DNA of 20,005 nt from assembly GCA_947178195.1 (NCBI GenBank), contig CAMWXM010000017.1, positions 1-20,005 on the forward strand, given 5' to 3'. The position numbers and the translations under genes were made by a program. The notes under the pieces are model-generated. The model was not told the origin of the DNA, did no database searches, and worked only from the letters and a program-made list of their open reading frames with translations. Source of the DNA: an uncultured Ruminococcus sp. Lineage in GTDB: Bacteria > Bacillota > Clostridia > Oscillospirales > Ruminococcaceae. Below are positions 7,111-12,952 of this stretch, in pieces. Positions within the stretch are counted from its first letter, which is position 1, and each line of letters begins with the position of its first letter.

Positions 7111-8385
7111 TCAGTTTAATATTTTTTCTGCACTTGCGATCTTAACGGCAAGACAAAAAACTTCCATAGCGGTTTTAAGCTCTTCGACTGTAGGATATGT
7201 GGGTGCGATTCTTATATTCTTATCTTCCGGGTCTATTCCGTATGGGAAAGCTGCTCCTGCTCCTGTCAAAGTAACCCCGGCTTCCTTACAAAGCTGAACT
7301 ATTCTCTTTGCGCAACCCGAAATAGAATCAAAGGAAATGAAATAACCGCCTTCCGGTTTTGTCCAGCTGCCGGCAGCAAGTGGAGCGATCTCTTTTTCAA
7401 GAATATCAAGTACAGCCTGGAATTTAGGACGGATAATAGCCTTATGTTTTTCCATATGCTTCAAGAGACCGTTATAATCTCCGAAATATTTTGCATGTCT
7501 GAGCTGATTTATCTTATCATATCCGATAATTCTTACGCCCATTATTTTTGTAAGCTGGTCGATATTTTTTTTGCTTGCGCCCAAAACTGCGACACCTGCT
7601 CCAGAAAAAGTTATCTTAGAAGTAGAACCCAGAATATAGACCATATCCTGATTGCCTTGTTTTGTGCACTCGTCAAAAATATTAAGAAGCTTTTTTGGTG
7701 AATCAGTAAGATGGTGAATGCAGTAAGCGTTATCCCAGATAATTCTGAAATCGTCTGCCTTAGGCTTTAACGCCGCAAAGCGTCTTACCGTTTCATCGCT
7801 GTAAACATGACCGGTAGGGTTTGAATACTGAGGTACGCACCATATTCCTTTAATAGATTCATCTTCTGAAACCAGTTTTTCTATCATATCCATATCAGGG
7901 CCGGATTCAAGCATTGGAATATTTATCATTTCTATGCCAAAGCTTTCACAGATAGCAAAATGTCTGTCATATCCCGGAACAGGACAAAGAAATTTTACCT
8001 TTTCAAGCTTATGCCATGGCGTATTGCCGTTGATTCCATTTATAAAACCTGTGGCAACCAGATCGTACATCACATTAAGACTGGCATTGCCGCAGATCAT
8101 TATATTTTCCTCCGAGACTCCTATCATTTCAGAAAATATTTTTTTAGCTTCCGGAATACCGTCTAAAAGACCGTAATTTCTGCAATCATCGCCGCTTTCG
8201 CTGACAAGATCCGATTTGCTGCTAAGAACATCCAGCATATCCATGCTGAGATCAAGCTGCTCGGGAGAAGGCTTTCCTCTTGCCATATTAAGAGCAAGCT
8301 TCTGAGATTTGAATTTATTGTATTCGTCGTCCCACTGCTTTTTCATTGCAGAAAGTTCACTTTTGCTCATGTCATTAATTCCCAT
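7111..8385 (-). CDS. Aspartate aminotransferase, type Ic (MocR-like aminotransferase family)
   Basis: PLP enzyme predicted to exchange the amino group between aspartate and 2-oxoglutarate in amino acid synthesis. I placed the start at ATG 8385 (MGINDMSKSEL), which follows AAGGAGTGC. The frame stays open to 8436, but that extension has no ribosome binding site and lies in a structured leader. The 424-residue product shows the fold type I signatures: MARGKPSP near the start, SNPTGHVY (Asn189), IWDNAYC (Asp218, pairing with the PLP nitrogen) and the PLP lysine Lys257 in GSTSKITFSGAG. Near the C-terminus is the carboxylate-binding Arg in KNIRIAPTYP. The long insert and these motif forms match the subgroup Ic enzymes described from actinobacteria and Firmicutes rather than the classical Ia enzymes. 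It has its own promoter and ends before a hairpin upstream of ktrB. Confidence 0.88.
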   Translation of the reverse strand: MGINDMSKSELSAMKKQWDDEYNKFKSQKLALNMARGKPSPEQLDLSMDMLDVLSSKSDLVSESGDDCRNYGLLDGIPEAKKIFSEMIGVSEENIMICGNASLNVMYDLVATGFINGINGNTPWHKLEKVKFLCPVPGYDRHFAICESFGIEMINIPMLESGPDMDMIEKLVSEDESIKGIWCVPQYSNPTGHVYSDETVRRFAALKPKADDFRIIWDNAYCIHHLTDSPKKLLNIFDECTKQGNQDMVYILGSTSKITFSGAGVAVLGASKKNIDQLTKIMGVRIIGYDKINQLRHAKYFGDYNGLLKHMEKHKAIIRPKFQAVLDILEKEIAPLAAGSWTKPEGGYFISFDSISGCAKRIVQLCKEAGVTLTGAGAAFPYGIDPEDKNIRIAPTYPTVEELKTAMEVFCLAVKIASAEKILN

Positions 8386-8409
8386 TTTAAATGCACTCCT
8401 TAAATGTTT

Positions 8410-8507
8410 CTTAACCGGGTTAAGGCAGCGCCGCACAAGAACCGTTTTAAGGCTTCTGCCGAAACCTCTTGTATATTTTAAGTATGATCTTTATGCGGCA
8501 TTTCTTT
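8410..8507 (-). ncRNA. Structured 5' leader of the aminotransferase gene, with degenerate hairpin family member 3
   Basis: The promoter at 8509-8537 would start the transcript near 8502, so about 115 bases of leader precede the ATG at 8385. Within it, the arm at 8422-8440 (GCCGCACAAGA core) faces the arm at 8490-8507 (TTATGCGGCA core) with a perfect GCCGCA/TGCGGC centre and several mismatches outward. Between them on the minus strand is a small GGC-AGAA-GCC hairpin and an ACAAGA/TCTTGT pair. Next to the ribosome binding site is CTTAACC-G-GGTTAAG (8410-8424). It may be an attenuator, a leader regulator or a decayed insertion of the hairpin element. It matches no riboswitch I recognise. Confidence 0.4.
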
Positions 8508-8508
8508 A

Positions 8509-8537
8509 ATTATATCATTTTTTTCGACATTTGGCAA
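8509..8537 (-). promoter_or_regulatory. Sigma-A promoter of the aminotransferase gene
   Basis: Read on the minus strand: TTGCCA (8537-8532), a 17-base spacer, and a perfect TATAAT (8514-8509) with TGA before it (extended -10). It begins only 8 bases past the stop codon of the FliB-like gene, so transcription from that operon may run through it. Confidence 0.65.
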
Positions 8538-8544
8538 GTATTAT

Positions 8545-9615
8545 TTATAAGAAATTATTAAGAATTTTTTCTATATTGTCCAAGGAAAAAAATTCATTAT
8601 CATAAAAGCTGTCAAAAAGAGCGTTTAAATTTTTTTCGCTGTACTCGATTTCTTTTGAATAATAAACCGCAATTTTTATCATGTCGTTTTCGGATATACC
8701 GTTGTTTTTCTGATATTCATTCGCAGACATAACTGCTAAAACAACAGCACTCAGAACTGCAAAAGCTATTTTTGAATAAAATTCGTCCTCAAATACGCTT
8801 TTTAAAAAATGACGCCAGATAAAATATACTGTCGTATTTTCAAGATATTTATAAATATGCGGAGCGTTTTTAAACATATTCTCCGCTGCTTTTATTATAT
8901 TCCCAGTATTTGAAATAGTTTCACTAAATAAATTTCTGCTTTCCATACTTTCAAGAGAATTGAAAAAATTCAGGACATCAGTAATATTTTCCTTTTCTGA
9001 AGTCATATTTATATTTTCGATTTTCTCTATTCCAAAGCTGAAATTATCATATCTGTTCTGTAGTTTGTATGTATAGTGAAGGATATTATTTAATCGCTGT
9101 TTTAACGGAATATCCTGCGCCTGCATATGTCCTATTATTTTTTCTCTTATTTCAAAAAGATAGTCATAAAAATTATCGTCATAATCCTCACAGCCTTCAG
9201 GCTCAGTCGGTATATCGTAATAAGAAAAGAGCTGGCTTTCGGTCATTATTATTTTTGCCGCAGCTTCACAGCAAAGACCGATTCCGCCCTCCTTTATATT
9301 TTTATACCATGCAAAATAGCGTGGATGATCCCTACATATATTGCAAAGATGTTCTTCTCCAAGATTTATAAATATATTGCAAAGATTATTTTGGTTCAGA
9401 AGGGGACAGCGCTGATTTTTATTCAGAATAAAATGCGGAACGGCTATTTCAGAAATATTTTCGCATAGAATTTTTCCGAAGCTTCCGTTTACATTCCTGT
9501 AAAATTTCATGCTGTCCTTATCAATATCTATTTCCCAGCCTATACAGCAACTATCGGTGCATTTATCGGCTGTGCAGCTGAATTTCTTATAGTAAGACGG
9601 CATTCTCAGAATCAT
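8545..9615 (-). CDS. FliB-like Cys-rich protein (flagellin lysine-N-methylase family)
   Basis: Resembles FliB, which N-methylates lysines of flagellin in Salmonella. The 356-residue product opens with the family signature: MPSYYKKFSCTADKCTDSCC gives Cys14, Cys19, Cys23 and Cys24, followed by IGWEIDID. Further Cys motifs are RCPLLNQNNLC, HLCNICRDHPRYF and GIGLCCEAA. This pattern suits a metal or iron-sulfur cluster rather than disulfides in a cytosolic protein. The C-terminal half is helical and poorly conserved. It starts 3 bases after the TetR gene stop, so the two form one operon. No flagellar gene is in view, and many gut Clostridia that carry this family are non-motile, so the true substrate may not be flagellin. 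The family call is good and the function uncertain. Confidence 0.75.
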   Translation of the reverse strand: MILRMPSYYKKFSCTADKCTDSCCIGWEIDIDKDSMKFYRNVNGSFGKILCENISEIAVPHFILNKNQRCPLLNQNNLCNIFINLGEEHLCNICRDHPRYFAWYKNIKEGGIGLCCEAAAKIIMTESQLFSYYDIPTEPEGCEDYDDNFYDYLFEIREKIIGHMQAQDIPLKQRLNNILHYTYKLQNRYDNFSFGIEKIENINMTSEKENITDVLNFFNSLESMESRNLFSETISNTGNIIKAAENMFKNAPHIYKYLENTTVYFIWRHFLKSVFEDEFYSKIAFAVLSAVVLAVMSANEYQKNNGISENDMIKIAVYYSKEIEYSEKNLNALFDSFYDNEFFSLDNIEKILNNFL

Positions 9616-9618
9616 AAA

Positions 9619-10203
9619 TCATACCTGTTCTTCCGCAAAGGTTTTGATAATATTGGGGATTGAAGATGAAAACATAATGGAAACAAATTGCACAAGCTGT
9701 TTTTTATTATATTTATTACAGTTTTCAAATAATGCTGCGATTTGACCAATAAGTGCCTCGCTGTAAAAATTACATAAAAAATCCCTGAAAGAATCGGAAA
9801 TTGTAATATTGATCTCTTCTTCTTTCTGTAATATAACTGTTTTTACTATTTCAATAATATCGCTTTTGAAAAAAGTTATAAGCTTATCACGGCTTATGGA
9901 ATTGTCCGAATAAAGAAACAGACTTTTATTTTTTTCAACATAACTTATAGTGTATTTTATAGCCTCATTATAATTTTTCATTTTGCTGTATTCTTTTATG
10001 ATCTTCACAGCTTCCTGTTCCAGCGTCCATTTTAAAAGTCCCTGGATATCCTGAAAATGATAATAAAATGTTTTTCGGTTAAGATTGCAGTCAGCAGCAA
10101 TTTCACTGACAGTTATTTTTGAAAAACTTTTTTCTTTCATGAATTTTTTCAGTGATGAAGAAAGCATTTTTTTTGTGTTATATGTGATTACTTCGTGTTT
10201 CAT
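9619..10203 (-). CDS. TetR-family transcriptional regulator
   Basis: DNA-binding regulator of 194 residues, typical size. The N-terminal helix-turn-helix is clear: MLSSSLKKFMKEKSFSKI, then TVSEIAADCNLNRKTFYYHF and QDIQGLLKWTLE. The C-terminal ligand domain (about 70-190) is helical with FLCNFYSEALIGQIAAL, resembling the TetR_C domain of the DhaS-like group. ATG 10203 follows AAAGGA. It is first in an operon with the FliB-like gene, so it most likely controls itself and that gene, and perhaps the divergent sulfhydrylase gene whose promoter is about 60 bases away. No effector can be inferred. Confidence 0.85.
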   Translation of the reverse strand: MKHEVITYNTKKMLSSSLKKFMKEKSFSKITVSEIAADCNLNRKTFYYHFQDIQGLLKWTLEQEAVKIIKEYSKMKNYNEAIKYTISYVEKNKSLFLYSDNSISRDKLITFFKSDIIEIVKTVILQKEEEINITISDSFRDFLCNFYSEALIGQIAALFENCNKYNKKQLVQFVSIMFSSSIPNIIKTFAEEQV

Positions 10204-10262
10204 TTTAGTCCTTTCATTTTTGTGGTAGATTTATGTTTTTGCGCACATATTATGCAGTATTT

Positions 10263-10292
10263 ATTATATCACAATATGGCAATATACGTCAA
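10263..10292 (-). promoter_or_regulatory. Sigma-A promoter of the TetR-fliB operon
   Basis: Minus strand: TTGACG (10292-10287), an 18-base spacer, and a perfect TATAAT (10268-10263) with TGA before it. The spacer holds the repeated CAATAT and a small ATAT-GGCA-ATAT symmetry at about 10274-10285, a possible site for the TetR protein itself, but this is weak. The leader to the ATG at 10203 is about 50 bases. Confidence 0.6.
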
Positions 10293-10327
10293 GTAAGAAT
10301 AAATATCAGAAATTTTTAAAAAAACTA

Positions 10328-10356
10328 TTGACAAATGGAAAATTATGATGTATACT
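10328..10356 (+). promoter_or_regulatory. Sigma-A promoter of the O-acetylhomoserine sulfhydrylase gene
   Basis: Perfect TTGACA (10328-10333), a 17-base spacer and TATACT (10351-10356). Transcription would start near 10363, leaving a leader of about 55 bases. That is too short for a SAM riboswitch or T-box, the devices that often control this gene in Firmicutes, so control must be at the promoter if there is any. Confidence 0.7.
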
Positions 10357-10418
10357 TAAAACATACAAAACAACTATGATTAATATGAATAAATAAAAAA
10401 CAGAAAGAGGTAATAAAA

Positions 10419-11714
10419 ATGAGTATTAAAGATAACAGAAATTTTCGTTTTGAAACAAAGCAGCTTCATGTAGGTCAGGAAAATCCCGACCCCGCAACAG
10501 ACGCAAGGGCAGTGCCTATATATCAAACTACGTCGTATGTATTTAAAAATTCTGATCATGCAGCCGCAAGATTTGGTTTATCAGATGCTGGAAATATTTA
10601 CGGACGTCTTACAAATCCTACCGAGGACGTTTTTGAGCAAAGAATAGCTGCACTTGAAGGAGGTATTGCAGCTCTGGCAGTTGCAAGCGGTGCTGCTGCC
10701 ATAACATATACCTTTCAGAATCTTGCTAAAGCAGGAGAGCATATAGTAGCTTCAAAGACTATTTACGGCGGTACATATAATCTTCTTGCCCATACTCTTC
10801 CTGAATATGGCATTACAACTACTTTTGTTGACCCTGATGAAAACGGAAGCTTTGAAAATGCTATCCAGGAAAATACAAAGGCAATTTTTATTGAAACACT
10901 TGGCAATCCTAACTCAAATGTGATAGACATAAAAAAAGTTGCCGATATAGCGCATGCTCATAAAATCCCACTGGTTATTGATAATACTTTTGGTACGCCT
11001 TATCTTATTCGACCTATTGAATACGGGGCAGATATAGTTGTTCATTCTGCCACAAAGTTTATTGGAGGACACGGAACAACATTGGGTGGAGTTATTGTTG
11101 ACAGCGGAAAATTTGATTGGGAAGCAAGCGGAAAATTCCCTTCAATTACCGAACCTAATCCAAGTTATCATGGAATAAGCTTCAGCAAAACTGTTGGAGC
11201 AGCCGCTTTCGTTACTAAAATAAGAGCGATCCTGCTTCGTGATACCGGAGCGACCTTGTCGCCATTCAATGCATTTTTACTGCTTCAGGGACTTGAAACG
11301 CTTTCGCTTCGTGTTGAACGTCATGCTGAAAATACAAAGAAGGTCGTTGAATTTCTTAAAAATCACCCTAAGGTTGAGCATGTAAATCATCCGTCATTAG
11401 AAGAAAACGGATATAAGGAGCTGTACGACAGATATTTCCCTAACGGCGGAGGTTCTATATTTACTTTCGAAGTAAAGGGTGGAGAAAAAGAAGCAAAAAA
11501 ATTCATAGACAGCTTACAACTGTTTTCGCTTCTTGCAAATGTTGCAGACGCTAAATCTCTGGTTATTCATCCGGCTTCAACTACTCATTCTCAGTTAAAT
11601 GAAACAGAGCTTAAAGAACAGGGAATCAAACCTAATACGGTAAGGTTATCTATAGGTATCGAACATATTGATGATATTTTATTTGACATTGAAGAAGCCT
11701 TGAAGGCTATCTGA
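10419..11714 (+). CDS. metY: O-acetylhomoserine sulfhydrylase (Cys/Met metabolism PLP enzyme)
   Basis: Makes homocysteine from O-acetylhomoserine and sulfide in methionine synthesis (EC 2.5.1.49). The 431-residue length and motifs are those of the MetY branch of the Cys/Met PLP family: FETKQLHVGQENPDPATDAR at the start, YQTTSYVF, then GRLTNPTEDVFEQRIAALEGG. The later motifs are GGTYNLL, VIDNTFGTPYL (Asp188) and the PLP lysine Lys213 in VHSATKFIGGHGT, with HPASTTHSQL near the C-terminus. ATG 10419 follows AAAGAGG with an 8-base gap. It is a single-gene transcript with its own consensus promoter and a good terminator. A minor alternative is another family member such as cystathionine synthase, but the length and the HPASTTHSQL ending favour MetY. 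Confidence 0.93.
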   Translation: MSIKDNRNFRFETKQLHVGQENPDPATDARAVPIYQTTSYVFKNSDHAAARFGLSDAGNIYGRLTNPTEDVFEQRIAALEGGIAALAVASGAAAITYTFQNLAKAGEHIVASKTIYGGTYNLLAHTLPEYGITTTFVDPDENGSFENAIQENTKAIFIETLGNPNSNVIDIKKVADIAHAHKIPLVIDNTFGTPYLIRPIEYGADIVVHSATKFIGGHGTTLGGVIVDSGKFDWEASGKFPSITEPNPSYHGISFSKTVGAAAFVTKIRAILLRDTGATLSPFNAFLLLQGLETLSLRVERHAENTKKVVEFLKNHPKVEHVNHPSLEENGYKELYDRYFPNGGGSIFTFEVKGGEKEAKKFIDSLQLFSLLANVADAKSLVIHPASTTHSQLNETELKEQGIKPNTVRLSIGIEHIDDILFDIEEALKAI

Positions 11715-11731
11715 TAATTATTTCTCTCTTT

Positions 11732-11792
11732 AAGGCAGTACCATACAAAGACTTCAGACAGTTTTGGGTATGGTATTGCCTTGAATTTTTTT
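11732..11792 (+). terminator. Intrinsic terminator of metY (hairpin family member 4, with paired base changes)
   Basis: AAGGCAGTACCATAC (11732-11746) pairs over 15 positions with GTATGGTATTGCCTT (11768-11782), including one G-T pair, followed by a run of seven T (11786-11792). Compared with the other members, CCGCAC has become CCATAC and the opposite arm has changed from GTGCGG to GTATGG, so two base pairs were swapped and the stem was kept. Confidence 0.8.
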
Positions 11793-11803
11793 ACAAAAAA
11801 TAC

Positions 11804-11832
11804 TTGATTTATCGGAAGGGGAGTGATATAAT
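11804..11832 (+). promoter_or_regulatory. Sigma-A promoter of the FeoB-associated gene
   Basis: TTGATT (11804-11809), a 17-base spacer and a perfect TATAAT (11827-11832) with TGA before it. The predicted start point near 11839 lies just ahead of the palindrome at 11845-11856. Confidence 0.65.
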
Positions 11833-11844
11833 AAAAATAGGTTA

Positions 11845-11856
11845 GTTAGTGCTAAC
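11845..11856. promoter_or_regulatory. Operator-like palindrome, candidate iron (DtxR-type) box
   Basis: GTTAG-TG-CTAAC is an inverted repeat immediately downstream of the predicted transcription start, where a bound repressor would block initiation. With its flank (ATAGGTTAG...CTAAC) it partly resembles the DtxR/IdeR iron-repressor box built on TTAGGTTAG. The gene it controls belongs to a ferrous-iron uptake family, which makes iron repression plausible. The match is partial and no regulator gene is present here. Confidence 0.4.
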
Positions 11857-11874
11857 AAGAAAGGAGTTATATTT

Positions 11875-12045
11875 ATGTTTACCTGGATATATGAAAATAT
11901 TGCAACTATAATAGTATCTCTTATACTTATTGCCATTGTTGCTGCTGTGGTGATAAAGCTTATCAGAAACAAGAAAAATGGAAAATCTTCCTGTGGCTGC
12001 GGCTGCGGAGGCTGTGCAATGAAGGACAAATGCCATAAGCATTGA
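11875..12045 (+). CDS. FeoB-associated Cys-rich membrane protein
   Basis: A 56-residue protein beginning at ATG 11875 after a strong AAAGGAG site. One membrane helix (about residues 6-30) is followed by a basic stretch RNKKNGK and a Cys cluster, CGCGCGGC (Cys40, 42, 44, 47), then Cys53 and a His-containing end (CHKH). This layout is that of the FeoB-associated Cys-rich membrane protein family (PF12669), usually encoded right after feoA/feoB and thought to assist ferrous iron import. Here no feoA or feoB is present. The gene stands alone, with its own promoter, an operator-like palindrome and a perfect terminator hairpin. Its topology should place the Cys cluster in the cytoplasm, judging from the basic residues after the helix. 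Confidence 0.82.
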   Translation: MFTWIYENIATIIVSLILIAIVAAVVIKLIRNKKNGKSSCGCGCGGCAMKDKCHKH

Positions 12046-12064
12046 TTTTTAATATCTATATATT

Positions 12065-12108
12065 CAATAACCGCACAAAGTATATCTTGTGACTTTGTGC
12101 GGTTATTG
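12065..12108 (+). terminator. Terminator hairpin of the FeoB-associated gene (family member 5)
   Basis: CAATAACCGCACAAAG (12065-12080) pairs perfectly over 16 bp with CTTTGTGCGGTTATTG (12093-12108), with a 12-base loop. The following bases (ACTTTAAAT) are only moderately T-rich. The last bases of the right arm are also the first bases of the -35 box of the next gene. Confidence 0.75.
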
Positions 12109-12134
12109 ACTTTAAATAAAAATAATGATATAAT
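12106..12134 (+). promoter_or_regulatory. Sigma-A promoter of the metal ABC ATPase gene
   Basis: TTGACT (12106-12111), a 17-base spacer and a perfect TATAAT (12129-12134) with TGA before it. The -35 box overlaps the end of the preceding hairpin by three bases. A loose ATAAT/ATTAT symmetry over the -10 (12122-12137) could be a metal-repressor site, but in such AT-rich DNA it carries little weight. Confidence 0.65.
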
Positions 12135-12172
12135 TATAGCAATAAACTAACAGATTTAAGGAGTACCTGAAT

Positions 12173-12883
12173 ATGAGCATACAGCTTGAATGCAAAAATG
12201 TTTCTTTGGGATATGAGGGGAGTATTGTTACAGAAAATATTAATTTTACAGTAAATGAAGGAGATTATTTGTATATAGTCGGCGAAAACGGTTCGGGTAA
12301 AAGCACTCTCATTAAAGCTCTTCTTGGACTTAAATCTCAGATAAGCGGCGAAATAAATATGTACGGCGGACTGGAGCGAAGAGACATAGGCTATCTTCCA
12401 CAGCAGACTATGGTTCAGAAGGATTTTCCGGCGTCTGTACGTGAAATAGTCCAGTCAGGCTGTATAAACCGGGTAGGATTCCGACCGTTTTTCAATCGTG
12501 ATGAAAAAGAACTTATTGACAATATGATGAAAAGACTGGAAATTGATTCTCTTGCACAGAGATGCTATCGTGAGCTTTCCGGCGGTCAGCAGCAAAGAGT
12601 ATTGCTGGCAAGAGCGTTATGCTCTGCGAAAAAAATGCTTCTGCTGGATGAGCCTGTTACAGGTCTTGACCCAAAAGCAACCAACGAAATGTATGAATTG
12701 ATAGCAAGTCTTAATAAAAAAGAAAAAATAACTATTATAATGGTTTCTCATGATATAAATGCAGCGGTAAAATACGCCGCTCATATTCTTCATATCGGTT
12801 CAACTCAGTTGTTTTTCGGAGAAAAAAAAGATTATCTTAAAAGCCCCATAGGCAAGAGCTTTATTGATATACAGACAGAATAA
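12173..12883 (+). CDS. Zinc/manganese-type ABC transporter ATP-binding protein, without permease
   Basis: Cytoplasmic ATPase of a metal ABC importer (ZnuC/AdcC/MntB-like), 236 residues. Walker A is GENGSGKST (37-45), the Q-loop YLPQQ is at about 74-78, the signature LSGGQQQRV starts at 135, Walker B MLLLDE is at 155-160, the D-loop is GLDP and the switch His is in VSHDINAAVKYA. The stretch LPQQTMVQKDFPASVREIV is characteristic of the zinc/manganese group. ATG 12173 follows AAGGAG with a 9-base gap. The usual neighbours, a metal-binding lipoprotein and a membrane permease, are missing: the gene has its own promoter and is followed directly by a terminator and a convergent gene. It must work with a permease encoded elsewhere or be a leftover. 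Assignment to zinc rather than manganese or iron cannot be made from the ATPase. Confidence 0.85.
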   Translation: MSIQLECKNVSLGYEGSIVTENINFTVNEGDYLYIVGENGSGKSTLIKALLGLKSQISGEINMYGGLERRDIGYLPQQTMVQKDFPASVREIVQSGCINRVGFRPFFNRDEKELIDNMMKRLEIDSLAQRCYRELSGGQQQRVLLARALCSAKKMLLLDEPVTGLDPKATNEMYELIASLNKKEKITIIMVSHDINAAVKYAAHILHIGSTQLFFGEKKDYLKSPIGKSFIDIQTE

Positions 12884-12886
12884 AAC

Positions 12887-12928
12887 AATACCGCACAATT
12901 TTTACAGTAATTGTGCGGTATTATTTTT
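12887..12928. terminator. Bidirectional terminator between convergent genes (hairpin family member 6)
   Basis: AATACCGCACAATT (12887-12900) pairs perfectly over 14 bp with AATTGTGCGGTATT (12909-12922), with an 8-base loop, followed by ATTTTTA on the plus strand. It begins 4 bases after the ATPase stop and lies about 25 bases from the 3' end of the convergent ABC gene. On the minus strand it is followed by GTTTTATTC, so it can serve both genes. Confidence 0.8.
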
Positions 12929-12952
12929 ATGATTTTATAAAAGGTTTAATTT

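Noticed and set aside
8386..8436. N-terminal extension of the aminotransferase to 8436
   Set aside because: It lacks a ribosome binding site and falls within the structured leader; AAGGAG points to 8385.
10357..10418. SAM riboswitch or T-box ahead of metY
   Set aside because: The leader from the consensus promoter is only about 55 bases and shows no suitable stems.
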